Shown here: one piece after another, positions 33,352 to 44,653 of the stretch
Position numbering within the stretch: the stretch's first letter is position 1
Layout of the letters: each line of letters begins with the position of its first letter
NCBI GenBank assembly: GCA_023630585.1
Contig: CM042553.1
Span: 2,257,020 to 2,321,019 of the forward strand
DNA length: 64,000 nt
Reading direction: 5' to 3'
Source: Cranoglanis bouderius
Lineage: Eukaryota; Chordata; Actinopteri; Siluriformes; Cranoglanididae
Position numbers and translations under genes: made by a program
The notes under the pieces: model-generated
Databases searched by the model: none
Seen by the model: only the letters and a program-made list of their open reading frames with translations
What the model was told of the DNA's origin: nothing

Positions 33352-33458
33352 CTAGATTAAAGCGAATCCTACAAGCTGATCTAGACCATATATATATTCA
33401 TAATTAATTATAATCTATTGTAGTTAATTATCTATATAACTGATCATAATGCATTTTG

Positions 33459-33515
<57 letters not shown>
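33345..33515 (+). repeat. LTR-like block plus (TA)n tract
   Basis: 33345-33440 repeats 30350-30396 and the complement of about 17760-17840. 33460-33515 is a (TA)n microsatellite of about 27 units. Confidence 0.7.
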
Positions 33516-33517
<2 letters not shown>

Positions 33518-34336
33518 ATTAGATTATATCTCAGCTGAGATGTTTCTAGGTATTTACCTCTTTAGTTTAACAGATACCATGCTAATGTAGCTAACATGTA
33601 ATTAAAGTCTATTTCACCTCAAATGTTTTGTGTAAATATACACCCAAATATTTATACACTCACTTCTAATAACATTTTACGATCTGTAATCTTGTATAAC
33701 TCGTATATAGACGTTCTTATTACTTTCCTTATCATAAGCATTAACTAATCATTCTACACTTGATGAAGTAGAGTTCATAGACTATGTGATGTGAGAATAA
33801 GTGAATAATGTGCAGGATATTTCCCTCTGCTGAGTCTCTCCTGCTTCCTCCTGAGCTCCATCTGCAGGAGCGCCACTGTGTTCTGCTCACTGAATAATAA
33901 ATCTATGTTTTCCTGTATATTAGTTACACTAAGAAGCCTTTAGCTGATATTATCAGGAGAAACCTGGTTGGCCTAAAAGTGCGAGACAGGAGCTGAAAGC
34001 TTTAGTGATTACTTCTTCATTTTACTGCTTTCAGGATTGGACTGATTCAGAAAATGTCAATATTACCACCTTTAATCATCTGATTCTGCAATGTATTTAA
34101 ATGTAGACCATGCATTTAATATTTAATACACAAAGCCATTTACTATCATTAGATTATAATCTTTATACAAAATTTTAATAAAGAGAGACAAAGAAATGTA
34201 TTTTATTAAAACTTTCTTGACTTCATGATTATTTAACCTGTATGATAAATAAGCTGCTTGCTGTTCTTATTTTTATAAAAGAAGAGCAAAACTTAGAAAA
34301 GACAGACAGACACACACACACACACACACACACATA
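33516..34336. other. Unassigned AT-rich DNA
   Basis: No gene or recognisable repeat apart from a short (CA)n run at 34312-34334 that leads into the Tc1 derivative. Confidence 0.5.
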
Positions 34337-34656
34337 CAGGTGCATCTCAGCAAAAGGAGCCCCTACCAAGTATTGAGTACATGTACAGTAAATGAACATA
34401 CTTTCCAGAAGGCCAACAATTCACTAAAAATGTTTTTTTTATTGGTCTTATGAAGTATTCTAATTTGTTGAGATAGTGAATTGGTGGGTTTTTGTTAAAT
34501 GTGAGACAAAATCATCACAATTAAAAGAACCAAAGACTTAAACTACTTCAGTCTGTGTGGATTGAATTTATTTAATACACGAGTTTCACAATTTGAGTTG
34601 AATTACTGAAATAAATGAACTTTTCCACGACATTCTAATTTATTGAGATGCACCTG
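34337..34656. mobile_element. Tc1 deletion derivative (CAGGTGCATCTCA family)
   Basis: It starts caggtgcatctcag after TA and ends gagatgcacctg before TA. The right arm is the full terminal repeat of about 210 bp. The left arm is cut to 14 bp and runs straight into transposase C-terminal DNA seen at 31600-31680 in inverse orientation. It cannot encode transposase. Confidence 0.85.
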
Positions 34657-34663
34657 TACATAC

Positions 34664-34701
<38 letters not shown>

Positions 34702-34705
<4 letters not shown>

Positions 34706-37380
34706 TCTTTCCTTTCGGCTGTTCCCTTCAGGGGTCGCCACAGCGAATCATCTGCCTCCATTTAGCCCTATCCCCTGCATCCTCTTCTCTCAGACCAACT
34801 ACCTTCATGTCCTCCTTAACTACATCCATAAACCTCCTCTTTGGTCTTCCTCTCGGCCTCCTGCCTGGCAGCTCTAACCTCAGCATCCTTTTACCGATAT
34901 ATTCACTCTCCCTCCTCTGGACATGTCCAAACCATCTCAACCTGGCCTCTCTAACTTTGTCTCCAAAACATCTCACATGTGCTGTCCCGCTGATGTACTC
35001 ATTCCTGATCCTATCCATCCTCGTCACTCCCAAAGAGAACCTCAACATCTTTAGCTCTGCTACCTCTAACTCTTCCTCCTGTCTTTTCCTTAGTGCAACT
35101 GTCTCCAAACCATACAACATCGCTGGTCTCACTACTGTCCTGTACACCTTTCCTTTCATTCTTGGTGGTACTCTTTTATCACACAACAGACCTGACACTT
35201 TTCTCCACACATTCCAACCTGCCTGCACACGCTTCTTCACCTCTTTTCCACACTCCCTGTTGCTCTGGACTGTTGACCCTAAGTACTTAAAATCCTGCAC
35301 CTTCTTTATCTCTTCTCCCTGTAACCTCACTGTTCCACTTGGATCCCTCTCATTCACACACATGTATTCTGTCTTGCTGCGACTAACCTTCATTCCTCTT
35401 CTCTCCAGAGCAAACCTCCACCTCTCTAGACTTTCCTCCACCTGCTCCCTGCTCTCACTACAGATCACAATGTCATCCGCAAACATCATAGTCCATGGAG
35501 ATTCCTGTCTGACCTCATCTGTCAGCCTGTCCATTACCACCACAAACAAGAAGGGGCTCAGAGCCGATCCTTGATGCAGTCCCACCTTCACCGTGAACTC
35601 CTCTGTCACACCTACCGCACACCTTACCATTGTCCTACTGCTCTCATACATATCCTGCACTACTCTAACATACTTCTCTGCCACTCCAGACCTCCTCATA
35701 CAATACCACAGCTCCTCTCTTGGCACCCCGTCATACGCTTTCTCTAAATCTACAAAGACACAATGCAGCTCTTTCTGACCCTCTCTGTACTTCTCCATCA
35801 ACATTCTCAAAGCAAATATTGCATCTGTAGTGTTCTTTCTTGGCATGAAACCATACTGCTGCTCACAAATGCTCACTTCTCCCCTTAGCCTTGCTTCCAC
35901 TACTCTTTCCCACAACTTCATTATATGGCTCATCAGCTTAATACCTCTGTAGTTTCCACAACTCTGCACATCTCCCTTTTTCTTAAAAATCGGCACCAAA
36001 ACACTTCTCCTCCATTCCTCAGGCATCCTCTCACTCTCTAAGACCTCGTTGAACAACCTAGTTAAAAACTCTACTGCCATCTCTCCTAGACACTTCCATA
36101 CCTCCACTGGTATGCCATCAGGACCAACCACCTGGTCTCCTTGTCTTCTTTCCTCCTTCCAGATGACACACCTAGCACCTTCCTACCTGTCTCCCTGATC
36201 ACTTTGGCTGTAGTAGTCCAGTCATCTGGAAGCACCTCCTGACCACCTAAAGCCTGTCTCAACTCCTCCCTGAAAACCACACAGCACTCTTCCTTTTCGA
36301 AATTCCACCACTTTGTCTTCTGCTCTGCCTTTGCTCTCTTCATCTTTCTAACCACCAGGGTCATCTTACACACCACCATCCTATGCTGTCTAGCTACACT
36401 CTCTCCTACCACTACTTTGCAATCGCTAATCTCCATCAGATTACAGTGTCTACATAAGATATAGTCCACCTGTGTGCTCCTGCCACCACTCTTATATGTC
36501 ACCCTGTGTTCCTGCCTCTTCTGAAAGTACGTGTTCACCACAGCCATCTCCATACTTTTAGCAAAGTCTAGCAACCTCTGTCCTTCTGGGTTCCTTACCT
36601 GAAGACCAAACCTGCCCATCACTTCCTCATCCCCACTATTCCCTTCACCAACATGTCCATTAAAGTCTGCCCCTATCACCACTCTCTCACCTCTGGGAAC
36701 ACTCTGCATCACTTCCTCAAGCTCGCTCCAGAATCTGTCTTTCTCCTCTTGCTCACAACCTACTTGTGGAGCGTTAGCACTAACAACATTCAACATCACA
36801 CCTTCAATTTCCAGCTTCAGACTCATCAACCTATCTGACACTCTCTTTACCTCCAGAACATTCTTCACAAACTCCTCCTTCAGGATCACTCCTACTCCAT
36901 TTCTCTTCCTGTCCACCCCATGATAAAACAGTTTAAACCGTGCTCCAATGCTTCTAGCCTTGCTCCCTTTCCACCTGGTCTCCTGGACACACAGAATGTC
37001 GACTTTCCTCCTCTGCATCATATCTACCAGCCCTCTGCCTTTACCTGTCATCGTACCAAGTCCCTACTTTCAGTCCCAAACTCCTGCCTTCCCTCTTCTC
37101 TCTATGCCTATGGACACACCTTCCTCCTCTAACACACCTTCTTCCTCTCGTTCTTCGACCAACAGTAGCCCAATTTCCACCAGTGCCCTGTAGGTCAACG
37201 GCACCGATGGCGGTCATTGTTAACCCGGGCCTCAACCGATCCGGTATGGAAGTCATGTTAGTGATTCGCATATTGAATTTGGCAAAAGTTTTACGTCGGA
37301 TGCCCTTCCTGACACCACCCTCTCTATTTATCTGGGCTTGGGACCGGCACAAAAAGTACACTGGCTTGTGACCTCCTGTG
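34702..37380 (-). mobile_element. RTE (BovB/Expander-like) LINE, nearly full length with an internal deletion
   Basis: The 3' end has the characteristic ctttcggctgttcccttcag followed by gggtcgccacagcgaatcat, next to a (TA)n tail (34672-34701). The 5' end reaches about 37380, beside another (TA)n tract. It carries an apurinic endonuclease and a reverse transcriptase on the minus strand. Compared with a normal RTE, the segment linking endonuclease to RT is missing around 36110-36130. Confidence 0.88.
34728..37051 (-). pseudogene. RTE endonuclease-reverse transcriptase, two frames
   Basis: The endonuclease frame (37051-36086) has DILCVQETRWKGSKA, VVIGADFNGHVGEGN and the terminal RSTQVDYILCRH/RQHRMVV motifs of APE-type nucleases. 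The RT frame (36131-34728, 467 codons) has GPDGIPVEVWKCLGE, NYRGIKLMSHIMKLWERVVE, EKAYDGVPREELW, GLHQGSALSPFLF and MFADDIVICSES (catalytic). It ends with the C-terminal LRWFGHVQRRESEYIGKRML motif. The two frames join at a deletion/frameshift near 36120, and a small deletion near 37050 disrupts the start (GTW-NVGTMTGK reduced to GTWYDDR). Both frames are otherwise long and open, so the copy is fairly young. Confidence 0.85.
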
Positions 37381-37385
37381 GCTAG

Positions 37386-37387
<2 letters not shown>

Positions 37388-37436
<49 letters not shown>
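37388..37436 (+). repeat. (TA)n microsatellite
   Basis: About 24 TA units between the RTE 5' end and a Tc1 insertion. Confidence 0.95.
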
Positions 37437-37447
<11 letters not shown>

Positions 37448-37449
37448 TA

Positions 37450-38712
37450 CAGGTGCATCTCAATAAATTAGAATGTCGTGGAAAAGTTAATTTATTTCAG
37501 TAATTCAACTCAAATTGTGAAACTCGTGTATTAAATAAATTCAATGCACACAGACTGAAGTAGTTTAAGTCTTTGGTTCTTTTAATTGTGATGATTTTGG
37601 CTCACATTTAACAAAAACCCACCAATTCACTATCTCAACAAATTAGAATATTTCATAAGACCAATAAAAAAACATTTTTAGGTTCAGGTCTGGTGTGTTT
37701 GCTGGCCAGTCAAGCACACCAACACCATGCTCATTTAACCAACTTTTGGTGCTTTTGGCAGTGCGGGCAGGTGCCAAATCCTGCTGGAAAATGAAATCAG
37801 CATCTTCAAAAAGCTGGTCAGCAGAAGGAAGCATGAAGTGCTCCAAAATTTCTTGGTAAATGGATGCAATGACTTTGCTTTTCAAAAAACACAATGGACC
37901 AACACCAGCAGATGACATTGCACCCCAAATCATCACAGACTGTGGAAACTGAACACTGGCCTTCAAGCAACTTGGGCTATGAGCTTCTCCACCCTTCCTC
38001 CAGACTCTAGGACCTTGGTTTCCAAATGAAATACAAAACTTGCTCTCATCTGAAAAGAGGACTTTGGACCACTGGGCAACAGTCCAGTTCTTCTTCTCCT
38101 TAGCCCAGGTAAGATGCCTCTGACGTTGTCTGTGGTTCAGGAGTGGCTTAAAAAGAGGAATACGACAACTGTAGACAAATTCCTTGACACGTCTGTGTGT
38201 GGTGGCTCTTGATGCCTTGACCCCAGCCTCAGTCCATTCCTTGTGAAGTTTACTCAAATTCTTGAATCGATTTTGCTTGACAATCCTCATAAGGCTGCGG
38301 TTCTCTCAGTTGGTTGTGCATCTTTTTCTTCCACACTTTTTCCTTCCACTCAACTTTCTGTTAACATGCTTAGATACAGCACTCTGTGAACAGCCAGCCT
38401 CTTTGGCAATGAATGTTTGTGGCTTACCTAGTGAACCAAACTGAGAGACCATTTTGAAGGCTCAGGAAACCTTTGCAGGTGTTTTGAGTTGATTGGCTGA
38501 TTGGCATGTCACCATATTCTAATTTGTTGAGATAGTGAATTGGTGGGTTTTTGTTAAATGTGAGACAAAATCATCACAATTAAAAGAACCAAAGACTTAA
38601 ACTACTTCAGTCTGTGTACATTGAATTTATTTAATACACGAGTTTCACAATTTGAGTTGAATTACTGAAATAAATGAACTTTTTCACGACATTCTAATTT
38701 ATTGAGATGCAC

Positions 38713-38715
<3 letters not shown>
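37450..38715 (-). mobile_element. Tc1 element (CAGGTGCATCTCA family), both ends present
   Basis: Terminal repeats of about 200 bp begin caggtgcatctcaataaatt and end in the exact complement. TA lies on each side (37448-37449 and 38716-38717). The interior holds the transposase at 37643-38452 and lacks part of its 3' coding region. Both flanks are TA microsatellites, a natural target for TA-specific Tc1 insertion. Confidence 0.9.
37643..38452 (-). pseudogene. Tc1-type transposase, one stop and a C-terminal deletion
   Basis: The start at 38452 gives the paired helix-turn-helix domain (MVSQFGSLGKPQTFIAKEAG; SQSAVSKHVNRKLSG), then a stop near 38305. Translation resumes ENRSLMRIVKQNRFKNLSKL. Catalytic motifs: KVLFSDESKFCISFG (first D), FIFQQDLAPARTAKS (second D). 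The protein should end with PDLNPIENLWG (third acidic residue), but the sequence breaks after PDLNL and runs into terminal-repeat DNA. The DDE triad is therefore incomplete and the enzyme is dead. Confidence 0.9.

Positions 38716-38790
<75 letters not shown>
38716..38790 (+). repeat. (TA)n microsatellite
   Basis: About 37 TA units flanking the Tc1 element. Confidence 0.98.
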
Positions 38791-38794
<4 letters not shown>

Positions 38795-39164
38795 TTTTAT
38801 TTATTTACTTATTTATTCATTCACAACCACACATCCACACAGTACTGTGCAGGCCACCACTGCAAAATGTATATAGCAAGTCCACAATAAACAATAACAG
38901 TTAATAATTATCTGCATTTGAACTTTAAACTTCATTTGAAATGTTTTTAATTTGGCATGCAAGCCAGCCAACCTGGTAAGCCAACTTTTGTTGTGTATCC
39001 CCCTGGTGTAGAATATTCATACAACAATGCAGTCATATTTGTTTTCATTTCCTCATAGTTTACTCCTAGACTGAACATATCTCATATGCAAAATGGAATG
39101 TACAGAACCATTGGAAAGATGATGTCTACCATAATAATCCAAGGGTCTTCCGAACCCAGTCACT

Positions 39165-39742
39165 ATGGACACAAAACATGCATTTGTTAAGAATGCAACA
39201 TTTTACCATGTCATCCCACATCAACAAAGCTGCCTTAATCACTTAATTGATGGTCTGTCGAACTGTGAAATAAGTTTAAAAAGTAATTTACAAATGGTAT
39301 ACTGCAAGATTGATGTTTGTGCTATTACAGTCAATTCTCGTGGTTGCTTAACAAGTGGTACTATTACTATAATTTAGAGCAAATTTAGGTGAAATTTCTC
39401 CAGTGTGTGCACCAAGTGAACATATGCATTTGTGTATTGCTTACATTTGCAGAGAGAGCATGTAAGGATAATTTTGAGGGTTTTATAGCTGCAATAATCC
39501 AATTTTCAAATGCTTAGTGAAAGACTTGGGTCTAGGACACTGACAGAGGAAGAGTGGGAATTTGTGCAGAATTTGTGCCCTGGTCACATACTGGCATTTG
39601 CAACAGAGAGCAGCAAAGTTCCAGCAGTTGGATTTCAGCCAAATCCTAAAATATCCCTTGATGATCAAACCAAGCACCATCCTATTGCTCACACCTGTTC
39701 AAAAGATCTTCAGACCTTACTCAATGCAAGAAATATGCTCTA
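39165..39742 (+). pseudogene. HECT-type ligase C-lobe exons, probably truncated
   Basis: The first piece (about 39183-39280) reads AFVKNATFYHVIPHQQSCLN followed by HLIDGLSNCEIS, the helix preceding the C-lobe in fish G2E3-like HECT proteins. The second piece (about 39510-39742) reads SERLGSRTLTEEEWEFVQNL, then HILAFATESSKVPAVGFQPN and HHPIAHTCSKDLQTLLNA. The cysteine of HTCSKDL (39696-39698) sits at the catalytic position (HTC) that accepts ubiquitin. The HECT tail normally continues about 20 residues further, but a TAA follows at 39740 and the next DNA belongs to the opposite-strand gene. In order and content these pieces follow on from the exons at 9874-10227, so they may be the 3' end of the same gene or of a paralogue. 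Confidence 0.5.
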
Positions 39743-39787
39743 AACCTATTTCTCTGCCCCACAGTGTCTCTGGAACGCAAATGTTCA

Positions 39788-40955
39788 TTAAGCCTCTCTG
39801 ACATGAGGATGTTCAGCTTTGATCTCGGATACTGCAGAATCCAATTCCTCATCACTCAGTAGCGCAAACTTTGTTGTTGAGATGTTGCGCTCCCTCATGA
39901 GTTTGTACAAGGTTGGTCTGGAAGTGCAGAGGATGGAAGCAACTTCTGTCAGTGTGATCTTTAATGACAACAACTTTTCAGTGTCTTCTTTTGAAAAATT
40001 GTTCTGGTGTCCATGGTTACCATCCTAGAAGAATTGAATTTTTTTTTATTTCATTCAGAATGTTACATGAATGTGATACAAAGTGGACCCTTATATGACA
40101 CAATACAGGTTTGACTTGCGCCCATTTGCTTTTTTATAAGAATCCATAACGATTTAGTTCCATGTGTCCACACTTTTTTCAATTGGGACTAAACCAATGC
40201 ACCCAACTGCAATCAACTAAAAAAAACTAACCTCTTTGTAAAATAATTTATATGGCCGATTGACTCTTGCAGTGTCAAAAGGGAATACTTCTAACATAAT
40301 GTGGCTTAAGCATCTTTAACAGCATCATTGAGTATCATTAGACAAAGTCATTAAACGCGTCAACATAAGTACGACATTGTTTTAATTCATGGATTTGTGG
40401 TTGGAGCTACAGACTAGACAAGGCAAAGACAAGTTATAACCGCAAGTGACTGCGCATTCAAACATGTTGAGCAGATCTGGGTAACCGATCACTCCATTGC
40501 CCAGGCATTATTTAAGAATTTACCGATCTCAGTGATGTGGATGCAGAGCTGGATGATGAAGTCCCTGCTGGTACCTAAAGAGTGAAATATAACACATAAC
40601 TGAAAACTTTGCTGACAGAAGACTTAAATTTCATGTTTAACCCACATTATGATCAAGACCCCCACCCCTTTTCCATACTATGCTAACATGTCTTAGACAT
40701 TAGCTAGCCAATGGTAGCTAAAACTGCACATGATACTAGCTAGCTAGCTAGTTAGCCATCCCTACTGGTACAACGTTAACTCCTCCATTTTTTAAAACTC
40801 ATTATTTTAGAACTTACAGATGGCAATGCTGTGTTGACTGTTTGTAAAGAAGTCTTTGTGCCTGGCGTAGGTGTAGAACGCTCCTGAAGAGCCGCCCTAA
40901 CACCAGCTGTAACCGCTGTTTCTATTGCTTGGGCTAATTCATCCGGACATGCCAT
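39788..40955 (-). CDS. Three-exon gene with helix-turn-helix segment, truncated
   Basis: Exon 1 (40955-40818, 46 codons) starts MACPDELAQAIETAVTAGVR and ends ...NTALPS at a GTAAGT donor. Exon 2 (40575-40525, 17 codons, VPAGTSSSSSASTSLRS) lies between tttcactctttag and GTAAAT. Exon 3 (40024-39788) follows aattcttctag and reads DGNHGHQNNFSKEDTEKLLS, then ITLTEVASILCTSRPTLYKL, ending ...AEHPHVREA-stop. All junctions are phase 0. The exon-3 helix-turn-helix matches the N-terminus of a fish protein family with a DDE/integrase (rve) core. Past the stop, a shifted frame still reads ERLNEHLRSRDTVGQRNRFR, so a frameshift near 39793 followed by truncation at about 39745 has removed the integrase core. 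No function is claimed for the remnant. Confidence 0.6.
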
Positions 40956-41045
40956 TTTGAGTTAACTGCCTGAAGGGGCTGAGTGTGAGAGGGACCTTCT
41001 CCAAACTGATGTCACACACTGGGGGCGTGACCAATTATCATATTT
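40956..41045 (-). promoter_or_regulatory. Promoter-like region of the three-exon gene
   Basis: Upstream of the minus-strand ATG lie a GC-rich cacgcccccagtgtg (complement of about 41015-41030) and an inverted CCAAT (gtgaccaattatc in plus reading, 41028-41040). There is no obvious TATA box. Motif-based only. Confidence 0.35.
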
Positions 41046-41175
41046 TCTGTAAGATTCAGTTTTCATGTGCAACATTTGATGAAACATTTATACATTTATA
41101 TTTAAAATTTACATTTAACATTTAGATTGAATTTGCTCATTTTTGAAATGTAAAAGTGTCAGTATAAAATGTCTT

Positions 41176-41480
41176 GGTTACGCATGTAACCCTGTTCCCT
41201 GAGAAGGGAACGAGATGTTGCGTGAGCTTCACGCTGTGGGAAGCACCTCTGTGCACGACCGGTATCTGAAGTCTGTTTAAAATCACACCTATTTATAAGC
41301 CATTATATGCCAGGTGACGTGGAAATTAAGCGCGTCAAGTGATATAAAAACAGCACCTGTGAACCACGCCGTCAGCCTCTATTATCTGAAGCGATGACGC
41401 AATTCACAGGCAATCCCCAGTATGACAAAGCTACGCAATGTCTCGTTCCCTTCTCAGGGAACAGGGTTACATGCGTAACC
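41176..41480. repeat. DIRS1 copy A terminal and internal complementary repeats
   Basis: 41176-41215 (ggttacgcatgtaaccctgt...) and 41441-41480 are exact 40-nt reverse complements, enclosing about 225 bp of inverted terminal repeat. DIRS1 elements need such complementary regions to form a circular DNA intermediate. Confidence 0.8.
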
Positions 41481-41681
41481 CAGATGTTCCATTTCTAAGG
41501 GAACTCAACCTTGTGTGAGCTTCACACTGTGAGAATGAGTATACCCACTCCATCATGCTGAGGCCACGTAGACCCTAATTGAAGAAGGAGCCAACCTTCC
41601 TAAGAAATGTTCCTGTAAAAACTCCAAAACATGATCTCTACAACCTTGGTTGAGAGACCGGAATCTATAAGCTGGTGCCCC

Positions 41682-42709
41682 TCAGGGGCCAGACCACAGT
41701 TTCCATAGTTCTGGCTGAGGGTGATAAATTAACCTCTTCTGGCTTGAGACAATAGATCCCTGTGAATGGGAATCTCCTAGGGAGTGCCGTCCAGCAGAGA
41801 TATTATCTCCGAGAAGCATATACGAGCTGGCCAATAAGGACAAACTGTAATACCAAATGAATGTGTGCGACCTAGACCACCCAGCCGCAGCACACACATC
41901 CTGCAAGGTTATCCCTTTGAATAAAGCCTTTGAGGAGGCTACCGCCCTCGTGGACTGAGCTCTTATGCCCAGAGGCGTAGCGAGACCGTGCGCCTCATAA
42001 GCTGTAGAGATAGCTTCCACTATCCAATTAGAGATGCGCTGCTTTGACACAGCATCACCTCTACTGTTGCCGCCAAAGCAGGCTAGCAACTGCTCCAATT
42101 TACGCCACTGGCCGGAGCGGTGGATGTAAGTACAGAGAGCCCTTACTGTACACAGTAGGTGCAATCTCTCTTGTTCCGGTGAGAGAAATGAAGGAGGGCA
42201 GAAAGCCTGCAACACTACTGCCTGGGCAGCAGACATAGGCACTTTGGGAATATAATACGGCCTAGGATATAGGAAGGTCTTGGCTAATCCAGAGGCAAAG
42301 TCAATGCAGGAAGGGGCAACAGAAAGAGCTTGTAAATCTCCTACTCATTTGAGAGATGTCAGGGCCAGCAGAAGAGCTACCTTTAGAGTCAGAAGCTTCT
42401 CTGAGACTGACTCTAAGGGCTCAAATGGGGCACCTGACATACCTTCCAGGACCACAGAAAGGTCCCACAGGAAGGTGTGCGTGGTCTGCAGATGGGCCTC
42501 AGCTGCCTGATACCACGCATAAACCTCTAAGTTAGAGGATGTTGCCCCACAGAGGCTCTTTCAATAGGGGTGTGGTTGGCCAAAATGGCGGCCACGTAGA
42601 CCCTAATTGTAGAAGGAGCCAACCCTGCTGAGAAACATTCCTGTAAGAACTCCATGACTGTAGCTATTGCGCAGTCTACTGGGTCTAATTGACGTTCCTC
42701 ACACCACAA
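41682..42709 (-). pseudogene. DIRS1 tyrosine recombinase, copy A, broken
   Basis: The N-terminal part (42709-42527) reads DPVDCAIATVMEFLQECFSA and STIRVYVAAILANHTPIE. After frameshifts, the C-terminal part (42242-41682) reads SPEQERLHLLCTVRALCTYI, QRISNWIVEAISTAYEAHGL and LQDVCAAAGWSRSHTFIWYY, which contains the H..F..(R/W)-Y catalytic neighbourhood. The usual R before the terminal tyrosine is W here (FIWYY). This recombinase class integrates circular DNA without target duplications. Confidence 0.8.
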
Positions 42710-42821
42710 GACAAAAAGTCACCACTTGAGCGCATATAATTTTCTCATGGATGGTGCTCTAGCATTCAACATGGTCTCTACAACCTTGGTTGAGAGACCA
42801 GAATCTATAAGCTGGTGCCCT

Positions 42822-43778
42822 TCAGGGGCCAGACCACAGTTTCCATAGTTCCGGCCGGGGGTGATAAATTAACCCCTTCTGTCTTGAGACAGAAGATCCC
42901 TGTGAACAGAAATCTCCCAGGGAATGCCGTCCAGCAGAGATATCTCCAAGAACCAAATACAAGCTGGCCAATCCGGTGCTACTAGCAGCAGACGCAGCAC
43001 GATCATGACGAACTCTTGCTAGAGCCTGTGGGAGCAGAACAATCAAGGGAAAGGCTCTGCTTGGCTGAACCTGCACCATATGGACTCCTCCACTTGTGGA
43101 TGGAGCCTCCAATCCCCAGGCCTCAGCACCTGCCTCGACAAGATGTCTGCCCCCACATTCTGGTTGCCCAGAATGTACATTGCACTCACTGACAAAATCT
43201 TTCCTTCTGCCCAGAGAAGTAGTAGCTGTGCCTGCCTGAAAAGGGGGCGTGAACATAACCCTCCCTGGTGGTTGATATATGAGACCACTGCTGTATTGTC
43301 TGTCGCAACTAACACATGGTGACCGCTCAACTGAGGAAGAAAGAATTTCAGTGCTAGGAATACAGCCCGCATTTCTAGGCAATTTATATGCCACTCTAGT
43401 TGAGGTCCGCTCCAGAGACCATAAGCTGGATGGCCATCTAAGACTGCACCCCAGCCTGTGAGGGAGGCATCTGTCATTACTGTCTTGCGATAAGGAGATG
43501 CCCCTAGAGTGTGACCCAATGCTTGAAACTGGGGACACCTCCAAATTCTCAGAGCACGTAGGCATTGCCACGTGGCACTGATTATTCTTAGGGGTTTTGT
43601 CCTCAGACAAAACCCCCAACTTTTCAGCCACCACTGAAACGGTCTCATGTGCAATAGGCCCAATGGTATGACATTGGCTGCTGCTGCCATAAGCCCCAAC
43701 AGCCTCATGTAGAGACTGGAGGGTATGCCCAGACCCAGCTTTATCTTGCTCAATGTTAATAGGATTGGCCCTATGCAT
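42822..43778 (-). pseudogene. DIRS1 RT thumb and RNase H, copy A
   Basis: Overlapping frames hold the RT thumb (LLGLMAAAANVIPLGLLHMR) and RNase H motifs: VMTDASLTGWGAVLDGHPA (D), NCLEMRAVFLALK (E), VLVATDNTAVVSYINHQGG (D) and NQNVGADILSRQ. All four acidic positions are visible, but the palm with the YIDD-type box upstream is deleted. Confidence 0.85.
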
Positions 43779-43849
43779 ATTGGGGATAGATAAATATTAT
43801 TATATATTATTATGTATTATTATAAATACAGCTGGTGTATGGTTTTTCC

Positions 43850-44600
43850 CAGAAGCACGATATTTCATAATGCACTTCTGGAAAAAAGGGGGAGTTTTCT
43901 GCCATGTGAGAGAGTTTAATTTCACTGGGGAGAAAGCGCTTGTTCAGCCTGCTATGAGCTGCTTAATCTCCCTGGGCCAGTCTAAATTCAATGTTTCCAC
44001 AGCCCTAGTGATCACATCAAGCAGCTCTTTATATTATTGAGAGCTGCTCTCCGTTTTGGGTGCACTGGCACCCCCCTCTGGCTCCTCGGAGTCAGAGAGG
44101 GTGGGTTGACTCTCCATACCAGAAGGCTGAGTCGCGACACAAGCTCCAAAACCCGGAAGCGGAGAGTTGGCTCCGGAGGACGAAGCAAGAGATAGAGCAG
44201 TGCTCATCTCCGGTTCCTCCTCCAGAGCCATACGGGATCCTCAGGACCCAATCCAGCTGACTGCCTCGGCAACGGCTGGCCCAGAGCCACAAGTCTCTGC
44301 CGAGAGCAGAGCTGCCTATGTGTAGTCAGACCCTTTTTTCTTCGAGGGCCGCTGCAGCATGCTCCACCCCCAAACACTTCACACAGAAAGTGTGTCCATC
44401 CCCAAAATAAAACCGGGCACAGAATAACACTTCCTGAATTCTCTCATACTCGCAAAGAGGTGAGGGACAGAAAAGTAATATATATATATTCTTTTCTGAA
44501 AAATAGAGAGAAAGTGAAGAGTTTTTATTAGCATTATTACACACAGACAACCAAAATGCGGTCTTTCGCTGAAGATAATAAGGCTGACCCTGTGGTTCAC
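43850..44600 (-). pseudogene. DIRS1 gag-like region, copy A
   Basis: Fragments on the minus strand include ICEYERIQEVLF-like sequence leading to GDGHTFCVKCLGVEHAAAAL, corresponding to DDPHDFCLECLGEEHAIVAL in copy B, and KELLDVITRAVETLNLDWPR near 44030-43960, corresponding to GELLKVVTNTVARFKLDWPQ. Frames are broken by stops. Confidence 0.65.
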
Positions 44601-44653
44601 AGGTGCCGTTTTTATATCACGCGACGCGCTTAATTGCCACATCACCTGACCCC

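Larger units (their letters stand above)
41176..44653 (-). mobile_element. DIRS1-like retrotransposon, copy A, internally deleted
   Basis: The element is oriented minus: gag-like sequence at 44600-43850, RNase H at 43778-42822, tyrosine recombinase at 42709-41682, and terminal/internal repeats at 41176-41480. The ITR near 41340-41395 (cacctgtgaaccacgccgtc) has an inverted partner at 44566-44625. The reverse-transcriptase palm is missing. At 44653 the copy joins gypsy pol sequence, probably its insertion or truncation point. Confidence 0.85.

Noticed and set aside
34648..35574. Plus-strand 308-codon frame
   Set aside because: It is the antisense of the RTE reverse transcriptase, and its start lies in a (TA)n tract.
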